From Amoebophilaceae bacterium (lineage in GTDB: Bacteria > Bacteroidota > Bacteroidia > Cytophagales > Amoebophilaceae), in assembly GCA_023257955.1 (NCBI GenBank), contig JALRAY010000008.1, positions 1-24,094 of the forward strand: a stretch of DNA of 24,094 nt. Reading direction: 5' to 3'. The notes under the pieces were generated by a model. The model had not been told where the DNA came from. It searched no databases and was given only the letters and a program-made list of their open reading frames with translations. Positions 15,681 to 23,208 of this stretch are shown in pieces (within the stretch, counting starts at the first letter, position 1; every line of letters starts with the position of its first letter). Made by a program: the position numbers and the translations under genes.

Positions 15681-17579
15681 ATGCAAAATGTTATTCACCT
15701 ACTCCCCGACTCATTAGCGAACCAGATTGCTGCTGGGGAAGTCATCCAACGGCCAGCTTCGGTGGTCAAGGAATTACTTGATAATGCAGTTGATGCCCAA
15801 AGTACGCAGGTACAAGTGGTGATAAAAGATGTGGGTAAGACATTGATTCAAGTTATAGATAATGGCGTAGGCATGTCCGAAGTGGATGCGCGCATGAGTC
15901 TAGAAAAGCATGCTACTTCCAAGATCAAGCAAGCGGATGATTTGTTTAATATCCAGACGATGGGATTCCGTGGGGAGGCTTTGCCTTCTATGGTGGCCGT
16001 AGCGCAGGTGGAAATCATCACCCGCACAGCGGAAACGGAACTCGGGACTCGGTTACTGGTAGAAGGCTCTAAAGTGAAGCTGCAAGAACCTACGGCAGCC
16101 AGTGTAGGCACTAGCATCAGTGTTAAGAATCTGTTTTTTAATGTGCCGGCAAGACGAAACTTTCTAAAATCAGCTGCTATAGAAACCAAGCACATCATAG
16201 AGGAGTTTCAATATGCTGCTTTATCACGACCGGATGTGGCTTTTAATCTCTATCAAAATGACCAGGCAACCTATCGCTTACCTGCTACCAAGCTTGCCAA
16301 TAGAATCATTCACCTCTTTGGGGAAGCTTACAGCAAGCAACTGATTCCTTGTGAAGCAGTTGCTGATGTATTGCAAATTCGGGGCTACATCGGCAATCCG
16401 GCGTATGCAAAAAAAACAAGGGGGGAGCAGTTCTTCTTTGTCAATAATCGCTTTATCAAAAGTGCGTATTTAAACCATGCTATCAAAAATGCTTTTGACG
16501 ACTTGGTGCCTAAGCAAACGTTCCCTTTCTATGTCCTATTCATGGATATCGATCCCAAACGCATTGATATTAACGTACACCCTACGAAGACGGAGATCAA
16601 GTTTGATGATGATAAGATGGTGTATGCGATGCTTTTATCGGTTGTAAAGAAAGCCCTTTCGCAACATGGCGGCATGACTTTTGACTTTGATACCAATAGC
16701 AATAGCGATCCCCTGGGGCTACAAACGCCTGCTCCTGCGCCATTCTATACACAACCTACAAACAAGTCCTACACTTCTTTGCAACAGTTGGATGGCCCTA
16801 AGGTGAGTCCCAAGGAATGGGATCAGTTGTATGAGAGAATCAACCTGGAATCAGAGATATCTACACAGCTGCCTGCTTTGCCTTTAGCTGCCGCTACTGA
16901 TGATGCTTCTGCAAGGATAGCCTCTCCTCTGTCTGCCGCTAAGGCGCCTGCAGAAGGGACACGAGCAAGTGCGGCTATGGCTACCTCGCCTATCTCATCT
17001 GTGGTCGCGGAAGGGGGGGGTATGAAAATGCAATTGCATGGCAGGTATATCCTTACGTCTATCAAGTCGGGGTTATTGCTAATCGATCAGCATGCGGCGC
17101 ATGAGCGGATTTTGTATGAGAAGTATTTGAAGCAATTGCAGCAGCATGCAGGTACTTCGCAGCAGTTACTCTTTCCAGAGCAGATTCAGCTCAGTGTTGC
17201 TGACTTTGGTTTGATACAGGAATATCAAGCTGTATTACAGGCGATGGGGTTTGTAATAGAGGTCTTTGGGAAGCATAGCATTATAGTAGCGGGCTATCCT
17301 GTGGAGGCTACGCATCAGGATCCGCAACAGCTTGTGGAAAAAATGTTGGAGCAGATCAAGTGGAATCAGTCGCATCTATCTATTCCGCAAGAGGAGAATG
17401 CTGTGCGTGCTTTGGCGAAACATGCGGCTATACAACCTGAGAAAAGGCTGGAGCGCATAGAGTTGGATAGTTTGGTAGATGAATTGTTTGCTTGTAAGCA
17501 GCCGAATCATACGCCAAGTGGTAAAGACATCTGGACGATCATCTCCTTGGAGGAGTTAGCGAAACGGTTCAAAATGTAA
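15681..17579 (+). CDS. mutL: DNA mismatch repair protein MutL (endonuclease-type)
   Basis: This 632-residue protein couples mismatch recognition by MutS to strand removal. The N-terminal GHKL ATPase has the catalytic Glu/Asn block SVVKELLDNAVDA, DNGVGM, the lid KHATSKI and GFRGEAL. The S5-like domain includes the block INVHPTKTEIKFDD. A linker rich in Ala, Pro and Ser (about 335-445) leads to the C-terminal dimerisation domain. There DQHAAHERILYE (near residue 470) fits DQHA(X)2E(X)4E, the metal-binding motif of nicking MutL proteins. CKQPNHTPSGK near the end corresponds to the later metal-site motifs, in a diverged form. Retention of intact mismatch repair is notable in a reduced genome. The gene stands alone. 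Confidence 0.97.
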   Translation: MQNVIHLLPDSLANQIAAGEVIQRPASVVKELLDNAVDAQSTQVQVVIKDVGKTLIQVIDNGVGMSEVDARMSLEKHATSKIKQADDLFNIQTMGFRGEALPSMVAVAQVEIITRTAETELGTRLLVEGSKVKLQEPTAASVGTSISVKNLFFNVPARRNFLKSAAIETKHIIEEFQYAALSRPDVAFNLYQNDQATYRLPATKLANRIIHLFGEAYSKQLIPCEAVADVLQIRGYIGNPAYAKKTRGEQFFFVNNRFIKSAYLNHAIKNAFDDLVPKQTFPFYVLFMDIDPKRIDINVHPTKTEIKFDDDKMVYAMLLSVVKKALSQHGGMTFDFDTNSNSDPLGLQTPAPAPFYTQPTNKSYTSLQQLDGPKVSPKEWDQLYERINLESEISTQLPALPLAAATDDASARIASPLSAAKAPAEGTRASAAMATSPISSVVAEGGGMKMQLHGRYILTSIKSGLLLIDQHAAHERILYEKYLKQLQQHAGTSQQLLFPEQIQLSVADFGLIQEYQAVLQAMGFVIEVFGKHSIIVAGYPVEATHQDPQQLVEKMLEQIKWNQSHLSIPQEENAVRALAKHAAIQPEKRLERIELDSLVDELFACKQPNHTPSGKDIWTIISLEELAKRFKM

Positions 17580-17688
17580 AGTCACTATAGCGTAGCTTTG
17601 TATGCAGAAGCGGTGTAAGAACCTGTTTAAGATCTATACCTTGATAGTAGTATTTTTGTAAGCATAACCTAATAATCTCAAAAAATAA

Positions 17689-17804
17689 GTAACTACTCAG
17701 GTCTTATGTAACAATGAGTGAAAAAGTAGTTAATTTGTGTCCTCAAGCATTAGGTCAATGGAAACAAAGGATAAAATAATAGCACAATTAAAACAGTCTC
17801 TATC
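17689..17804 (+). mobile_element. Truncated IS66-like left end, copy 1
   Basis: The segment begins GTAACTACTCAGGTCTT. The GTAA start is characteristic of IS66-family inverted repeats. An ATG 69 bases further in (17758) opens METKDKIIAQLKQSLS, which resembles the N-terminus of IS66 transposases (KDxxIAxLE). Its stop codon lies in the GTAA of the next copy, so copy 2 replaced the rest of copy 1. The family assignment is inferred from the terminus and a few residues. Confidence 0.5.
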
Positions 17805-17922
17805 GTAACTACTCAGGTCTTCATATTACATATTTTATAGAAGCAGTGAATTTGTGGTCATCAGGTTGATGACAATCGAAGATAAGGATCAAAAAATAGC
17901 AGCATCTTTTGCGGACTATTAA
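17805..17922 (+). mobile_element. Truncated IS66-like left end, copy 2
   Basis: This copy has the same 17-base terminus as copy 1. An ATG 64 bases inward (17869) opens MTIEDKDQKIAASFADY and ends after 17 residues. The two copies align along their leaders (AATTTGTG, CAAG/CAGG) but have diverged clearly, so they come from related elements rather than one recent duplication. Confidence 0.5.
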
Positions 17923-18019
17923 CGGGTCCTATAGGGATAATTGAGTCAATTATAACCACCTTTCTCTGTTTCTGTATACCCCACTTTTCACCATACGCTA
18001 TACTACATATCATCAAAAC

Positions 18020-18919
18020 ATGCTTAAATCAATGACAGGCTTCGGGAAAGCCACTTATGAAGGTGAAGGAATAACTATCTCTGTCAAAGTGCAAGCTACG
18101 AATGCCAAAGGGTTGGAGATCAACACGCAAGTACCTACGCACCTAGAAGATCAAGTATTGGTGTATCACCGGCTTATAAAACATCAATTACAACGCGGGA
18201 AAATAGATCTATTCATAGAACATGTGGATATGCAGCTACGTATGGAACATGTGGCGTTAGCGATTCAAGAACCCATATTCAACGCATCCTATCAGCAGCT
18301 AGTTCATTTGGCAAAGACAGTAGGCGCTTCTCCCTCTACGGAAACCCTATTTCAGCTAGCACTGCAAGTACCCGGTGTCATAGCTTCACCTGTAGCTTTA
18401 CTTATCAACGCCATCCCTTCCAATAGTTTGCAGCAAGTAGCCGATACGGTACAAGCAGCGCTCGTACATTGTGATCAGGCGAGGATGCAGGAAGGCGAAG
18501 TGTTAGCAAACAGTATCAAGAAGTATTGGGCTACCATCAAAGAAGAGCTTGCCTATGTGGATGCATTAGATGGAGAACGCATCACCAGTGTCAAAGACAA
18601 GTTAATTGGGAAGCTGAATATGCTCACAGATAAGCAATCGCTGGATGAAGGCCGGCTGGAGCAAGAGATGGTTTATTATTTGGAGAAGCTAGACATGCAG
18701 GAAGAAAAAGTCCGGCTAGCTAGTCACCTGGCTTATTTTGATGAAATCATGCAAAGGCATGAACCCACAGGTAAGCATCTCGCTTTTATGGCGCAAGAAA
18801 TGGGTAGAGAGATCAATACCTTAGGAGCCAAAGCGAATCACGTCCTTATTCAACAGCATGTGACGATTATGAAAAGTGAACTAGAAAAAATCAAAGAGCA
18901 GCTACAGAACCTTGTATAG
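18020..18919 (+). CDS. yicC: YicC/YloC family endoribonuclease
   Basis: This 299-residue protein begins MLKSMTGFGKA, the hallmark N-terminus of the YicC family. It ends with the conserved block HLAFMAQEMGREINTLGAKANH followed by a helical tail. The middle has the family's RGKIDLFIE stretch. Characterised members are endoribonucleases that affect small-RNA decay and stationary-phase survival. The catalytic residues cannot be fixed from sequence alone. Length is normal. It appears to start a same-strand run with the O-methyltransferase (gap about 18 bases), mutY and ssb, which may form one transcript. Confidence 0.93.
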   Translation: MLKSMTGFGKATYEGEGITISVKVQATNAKGLEINTQVPTHLEDQVLVYHRLIKHQLQRGKIDLFIEHVDMQLRMEHVALAIQEPIFNASYQQLVHLAKTVGASPSTETLFQLALQVPGVIASPVALLINAIPSNSLQQVADTVQAALVHCDQARMQEGEVLANSIKKYWATIKEELAYVDALDGERITSVKDKLIGKLNMLTDKQSLDEGRLEQEMVYYLEKLDMQEEKVRLASHLAYFDEIMQRHEPTGKHLAFMAQEMGREINTLGAKANHVLIQQHVTIMKSELEKIKEQLQNLV

Positions 18920-18937
18920 ACCTTCCCCGCGTTGCTT

Positions 18938-19576
18938 ATGACAGTGCATTACGATGATATCCAAGCCTACGCCGCAGCTTATACCTCCCCGGAGTCAGAT
19001 CTCCTAGCTACGATCAATCAGGAAACGCATACCACATTACCCGGTGCGCAGATGCTTTCCGGCCACCTGCAAGGTCAAGTGCTGATGGCCTTTGCAAAAA
19101 TGATTCGTCCCGCAAGTATTTTAGAAATAGGGACCTATACAGGCTATGCTACGCTATGTCTAGCAGAGGGACTTACAGAAGAAGGTGTCTTGCACACGAT
19201 AGATTCGGATGTGCGGTTACGAGAAAGGATCCTGCAATATTTTAGTCAACATAAACGAGGGAAGCAAATTGCAGTACATACAGGGAAGGTATTAGATATT
19301 CTGCCGCAACTCTCGCGTACTTTCGATTTGGTTTTTATTGATGCCGACAAAAAGAATTATCTAACGTATTATGAGAGCGTGCTAGCGAAGCTCAACCCTA
19401 ACGGCTGGATCATTATTGATAATGTGCTATGGAAAGGCAAGGTCCTGCATGAAGCAGGCGATGATAAACTCACAAAGGCTATGATGGATTTTAACAATCA
19501 CATCAAAAATGATTCGCGCGTGGTACATGTACTCTTTCCTGTACGTGATGGACTGATGGTAGTGCGCAAAAAGTAA
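18938..19576 (+). CDS. Class I SAM-dependent O-methyltransferase (COMT/CCoAOMT-like)
   Basis: This is a protein of about 212 residues with the methyltransferase_3 pattern. The SAM-binding motif I is ILEIGTYTGYATLCLAEG. An acidic residue ends the second strand (HTIDSD), and FDLVFIDADKKNYLTYYE supplies the metal-binding Asp-Ala-Asp-Lys, with IIIDNVLWKGKV after it. Enzymes of this kind transfer methyl groups to catechol-type hydroxyls or, in bacteria, to tRNA 5-hydroxyuridine (TrmR) and other small targets. The substrate here is unknown. I start at the ATG at 18938. A TTG two codons earlier is also in frame. It is tightly placed after yicC. An O-methyltransferase near yicC is also seen in other Bacteroidota as I recall. 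Confidence 0.88.
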   Translation: MTVHYDDIQAYAAAYTSPESDLLATINQETHTTLPGAQMLSGHLQGQVLMAFAKMIRPASILEIGTYTGYATLCLAEGLTEEGVLHTIDSDVRLRERILQYFSQHKRGKQIAVHTGKVLDILPQLSRTFDLVFIDADKKNYLTYYESVLAKLNPNGWIIIDNVLWKGKVLHEAGDDKLTKAMMDFNNHIKNDSRVVHVLFPVRDGLMVVRKK

Positions 19577-19661
19577 GCGAAGCTTGGATGGGAAAGCACA
19601 AATTTTGCAGCAACCCCTCATTAAGATTCCCCCCACATTTTTCAATTTGTATTTCATCTTT

Positions 19662-20771
19662 GTGAGCCTTCCTAAAAAAAATCATACCCATCATCCGCTT
19701 TTACAAGAGAAGCGCTTTGCCTTGTCTTTAATCGACTGGTATCAACAAGGCCATCGTGCATTACCCTGGCGTGCTACCCATGATCCGTACAAGATTTGGT
19801 TGGCAGAAATTATTCTACAGCAAACACGGGTCGTGCAGGGGATGCCGTATTATAACGCCTTTATTACCCAATACCCCACCCTCCATGATTTGGCAGCAGC
19901 GAGTGAAACAGAGGTATTACGTACATGGCAAGGCTTGGGGTATTATTCCCGCGCGCGCAACCTACATACATGTGCTCGCCTGATCGTGGACAAACAGGAA
20001 GGGGTATTTCCTAACGATTACAAAGGTTTATTACAATTGCCCGGTATAGGTCCCTATACCGCAGCGGCTATTGCTTCTATCGCTTTTCGAGAAGCCGTTC
20101 CTGTGGTAGATGGGAATGTATTGCGGGTATTGGCTAGAATTTTTGGTATCACTTCCCCTATAAATAGTTCCCAAGGGAAAGCAGTGATTCAAGAGATAGC
20201 ACAGCAGTTAATTTCCATCCCCACGCCAGATGTGTATAACCAAGCTATCATGGAATTTGGCGCCGTGCAATGTACGCCCCAAAAACCCGCGTGTGATACC
20301 TGTATCTTTCACGCAGATTGTATAGCATACCAAACTCAACAGGTGGAGATATTGCCTAAGAAGGATGCTAAGGTCAAGATCAAAAAGCGATACTTTCATT
20401 ATTTGGTATTGCAACTCGGGGATAAGCTGCTGATGAAAAAGCGCCCCAAAGGAGATATATGGCAAGGTTTATATGATTTCTACTTGGTAGAGGCGGATAA
20501 GCCCTATGCAGCCAAGCAACTTTCTGATGAATTGTTAACACTCGTTCATCAGCATCAGCTAGAGATCGTGAAGTACCCTTGGGAGGCTAAACATATATTA
20601 ACCCATCGGGTTATCTATGCATCGTTTTTTCATATCTCCTTGCCTACAACCTTTATGGAAGTAGTAGCGCCGCTATTACAACAATATGCTATGGAAGCCG
20701 TTACTATGGAGGCCATCCAATCATTACCGAAGTCCGTCTTAATTTGTAAATTTTTAAACGCCCACATGTAG
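19662..20771 (+). CDS. mutY: A/G-specific adenine glycosylase
   Basis: MutY removes adenine mispaired with 8-oxoguanine. Visible parts are the catalytic Glu in LAEIILQQTRV, the helix-hairpin-helix LPGIGPYTAAAIAS, the catalytic Asp in VVDGNVLRVLAR, and the iron-sulfur loop C-x6-C-x2-C-x5-C (CTPQKPACDTCIFHADC). The C-terminal NUDIX-like domain (about 230-369) recognises 8-oxoG and starts at KKRYFHYLVLQ. The start is uncertain. The frame is open from a TTG at 19584, 8 bases after the preceding gene, but homology begins only near FALSLIDWYQQGHRALPWR. I choose the GTG at 19662 (about 370 residues), the usual length. TCATCTTTG just before it resembles a -7 box, which leaves the true start open. Confidence 0.92.
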   Translation: MSLPKKNHTHHPLLQEKRFALSLIDWYQQGHRALPWRATHDPYKIWLAEIILQQTRVVQGMPYYNAFITQYPTLHDLAAASETEVLRTWQGLGYYSRARNLHTCARLIVDKQEGVFPNDYKGLLQLPGIGPYTAAAIASIAFREAVPVVDGNVLRVLARIFGITSPINSSQGKAVIQEIAQQLISIPTPDVYNQAIMEFGAVQCTPQKPACDTCIFHADCIAYQTQQVEILPKKDAKVKIKKRYFHYLVLQLGDKLLMKKRPKGDIWQGLYDFYLVEADKPYAAKQLSDELLTLVHQHQLEIVKYPWEAKHILTHRVIYASFFHISLPTTFMEVVAPLLQQYAMEAVTMEAIQSLPKSVLICKFLNAHM

Positions 20772-20783
20772 GGAATATGATAT

Positions 20784-21149
20784 ATGCTAGGAGTAAATAA
20801 AGTGATTTTAGTAGGGTATGTAGGCCAAGATCCTGCTATCCGTTACTTAGAAAATGGCCGAACGCAAGCTACCTTTTCATTAGCGACACACGATGCCTAC
20901 AAGAACAAAGAAGGCGAAAAAGTACGTACCACAGAATGGCATCGTATCGTTCTTTGGACACCTTTTGCAGAAATCGCCGAGAGCTATGTCACAAAAGGTA
21001 AGCAAATTTATCTAGAAGGCCGGTTAGCAAATCGGTCCTATAGCGATAAGAGCGGGGAGATTAAAGAACTGACAGAAATAGTAGGAGAGAAACTAGTGTT
21101 ATTGAATAGTCAAGAAACAGTCACAGAAGAAACACTGCAGATGGTATAA
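20784..21149 (+). CDS. ssb: Single-stranded DNA-binding protein, short form
   Basis: This 121-residue OB-fold protein has the SSB start MLGVNKVILVGYVGQDPAIRYLENG, the core block EWHRIVLWTPFAEIAESYVTKGKQIYLEGRL, and SYSDKSGEIKELTEIVGEKLVLL. It should form tetramers that coat single-stranded DNA during replication and repair. The protein ends with QETVTEETLQMV. The usual flexible Gly/Gln-rich tail and acidic DDDIPF-type tip, which recruits partner enzymes, are missing, although a few Glu residues remain. The gene starts 12 bases after mutY, the arrangement seen in many Bacteroidota. If it is the only ssb gene, partner recruitment must differ. A second full-length copy elsewhere is possible. Confidence 0.93.
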   Translation: MLGVNKVILVGYVGQDPAIRYLENGRTQATFSLATHDAYKNKEGEKVRTTEWHRIVLWTPFAEIAESYVTKGKQIYLEGRLANRSYSDKSGEIKELTEIVGEKLVLLNSQETVTEETLQMV

Positions 21150-21259
21150 CGCAATAGCGTTGGACTTGTTACTCAACAAAAGTTACTACTAGGACTTTCG
21201 CACATTGGCATTTAATTACGAATGATTGACATCAACTAACCCTATAAAATCACTACCGT

Positions 21260-22231
21260 ATGACACAAACCCATCAACCGTTTGATAAGCTTTTTAAAAC
21301 TTCGTTTAATGACATAGATTATATCAAGGACTTGATAGTAACCTATTTTTAGCCTGAAATAATGGAGGGACTTCTTTTAGACACCCTCAAGATCATTGCC
21401 AATGAGCACTTGAATGCTGACTTCAAGAAAAAGTGCCCAGACATTTTATGTTATGGTCAATTCCAACACCAAGGGAAGTTGCATGACTGTTACATCATTT
21501 TTGAGCATAAGAGCTATAATTACAAGCGCCTGCTAGATCAAATGAATGACTACGAACGGGTAGTCAAAAAAATCCATCGAAAAAGCGCAGCGGCTTTCAG
21601 GATAGATGCTATTGATCAGAAGCGTGATCCCATAGTCTTCAAGGCAGTGTTTTACCATGGCAATGCTCCCTTAAGCATGCCTTTGCATGGTAGTGAAACG
21701 TCACAAAACCCTGAACTTGCTAGAGCCATTCAAGCTAAGCCCATCATTGCAATCAATCTCAACAACCAATCTTTGGACGAGCTAAAAACGCATTCAGAGA
21801 CCTTAGGCAGTATTGAGTGCTTATTCAAAATCCTAAGCAACAAAGGATTAATCAGCCAAATGTTTATGGATCCTACCTTTTTGCAGAAACACGCACGTAA
21901 CCTTCCCCCAGAGGTCAAAAAATTACTCGGATATATTATTTTTGATATCGTAAGAAAGAATAAATCCTTAGCTCACTTGAGCAATGATGACATCATCAAC
22001 CAATTAACCTTAATATTAAAATCAAAACGTATGAAGACATTAGCAGACAGTTTGAAAGCACAAGGCCGAATAGAAGGAGAAAAAATAGGTATAGAGAAAG
22101 GTATAGAGAAAGGTCGAAAAGCAGGCATTTTGGAGACAGCCAAAAAAATGCTACTTCAAAAATTAGATATCAATATCATAGGCCAAGTAACAAGGTTGCC
22201 ACGTGTAGAATTGCTACGAATTGCCATCTAA
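21260..22231 (+). pseudogene. Rpn family nuclease/putative transposase interrupted by an in-frame amber stop
   Basis: The frame opens at an ATG at 21260 with MTQTHQPFDKLFKTSFND, the standard N-terminus of the Transposase_31/Rpn family. It reads through to VTYF, meets TAG (21350-21352), then continues in the same frame as PEIMEGLLLDTLKI and on to the stop at 22231. Without the stop it would be 323 residues. The nuclease residues lie after it: PD in CPDILCY and the E-x-K of FEHKSYN. The C-terminus has a duplicated 12-base unit (IEKGIEKG), common in the family. An ATG at 21362 could start a 289-residue product that keeps the catalytic residues but lacks the first helix. It could be a mutated gene, or a sequencing error of CAG read as TAG. 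Confidence 0.8.
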
Positions 22232-22307
22232 GGATAGAGAGAAAATAGTGTAGAACATGATAATACCCCCGCCGCTAGCAATCATGGTGGATTGTAGATA
22301 AAATTGT

Positions 22308-22955
22308 ATGCGTGCGAAAGGCCTAACTATGTTGCAATCACATTACACCAAGGAATTGATAGAAGCAGGCTGTGATGAAGTAGGGCGAGGTTGCTTAGCC
22401 GGTCCTGTGGTAGCTGCCGCAGTCATTTTACCCAAAGGCTACTTTCACCCATTGTTCGATGATTCTAAAAAGGTAACGCCTAGGCATAGGGAATTACTAG
22501 CAACGGAGATTAAGGAACTGGCTATTGCCTGGGCCATTGGTGAAGCTAGTCACACAGAAATTGATGAACTCAATATTGTCCAAGCCTCTTATTTGGCCAT
22601 GCATAGGGCTATTCAACAGTTATCTCCGCAACCAGAAATGTTATTGATTGATGGTCCCGAGTTTGTAGCCTATGCAGCCATTCCACACCAATGTATTGTG
22701 GGCGGGGATGGTAAACTTGCCGCCATAGCCGCTGCGTCCATTCTGGCAAAAACGCATAGAGATGCCTACATGCATCAACTAGCTACGCAATACCCCGGGT
22801 ATGGGTGGGGGACGAATGTGGGCTATGGCACCCCGGTACATCTGGCAGCCATTCACCAACAAGGCATCACGCCACATCATCGCAAAACTTTTAAACCGAA
22901 ATTGAGGAGTTTGGTTTCTTTATGGAAAATGGTTAAACCCATCAGCTTCAGCTGA
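22308..22955 (+). CDS. rnhB: Ribonuclease HII
   Basis: This 215-residue enzyme removes ribonucleotides and RNA primers from DNA. The active-site carboxylates are visible: Asp23-Glu24 in CDEVGRGCLAGP, Asp115 in MLLIDGPEF, and the Asp in ILAKTHRDAYM (Asp152). GDGKLAAIAAASILAK is the conserved motif before it. YPGYGWGTNVGYGTPVHLAAI and HHRKTFKP close the domain. The ATG at 22308 gives a slightly long N-terminus. The ATG at 22329 (MLQSHYTKELIEAGCDE) resembles other Bacteroidota RNase HII starts and may be the true one. The gene stands alone, 76 bases after the Rpn-type gene. Confidence 0.95.
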   Translation: MRAKGLTMLQSHYTKELIEAGCDEVGRGCLAGPVVAAAVILPKGYFHPLFDDSKKVTPRHRELLATEIKELAIAWAIGEASHTEIDELNIVQASYLAMHRAIQQLSPQPEMLLIDGPEFVAYAAIPHQCIVGGDGKLAAIAAASILAKTHRDAYMHQLATQYPGYGWGTNVGYGTPVHLAAIHQQGITPHHRKTFKPKLRSLVSLWKMVKPISFS

Positions 22956-23115
22956 GGGCTAATTGAGTACACTATTGCCTTTTCCCATCAATCCACAGTC
23001 ACCACGCATCACCACCCTTTTATCTCCTCGCCAACAACATCGCCACCTCTCCAGTACCGAATGGAATGGTAAATTTGTGGTAAATAGGAGATGCGAAGGT
23101 GGTAAATGAATTACG

Positions 23116-23193
23116 TCATTGCGAGAGGAGCGAAGCAACCCATGGTAAGCCCAGCGTCTGGTTTGCTTCTTCGCCTGTGGCTCCTCGCAATGA
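23116..23193. repeat. MITE-like inverted repeat, complete copy
   Basis: The 78-base element has imperfect inverted arms. TCATTGCGAG...GAGCGAAGCAACC on the left mirrors the right end (CTCCTCGCAATGA, with TTTGCTTCTTCGCC). The arms enclose a short centre with CCATGG. Related TCATTGCGAGGAGCGAAGCAA repeats occur in many bacterial genomes. It ends 15 bases beyond the stop of the HD-hydrolase gene and lies about 160 bases after rnhB, so its hairpin may also end or protect transcripts from both sides. A half copy lies at 14946-14978. Confidence 0.75.
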
Positions 23194-23208
23194 TATAAAG
23201 GAGAGCGT

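Larger units (their letters stand above)
17580..18019. other. Non-coding region with insertion-sequence debris between mutL and yicC
   Basis: This 440-base stretch holds no intact gene. It carries two related IS left ends in tandem, annotated separately. The first 100 bases include AAGAACCTGTTTAAGATCT, which resembles an IS terminus but could not be assigned. The yicC promoter should lie in the last 100 bases, and none is obvious. Confidence 0.55.
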
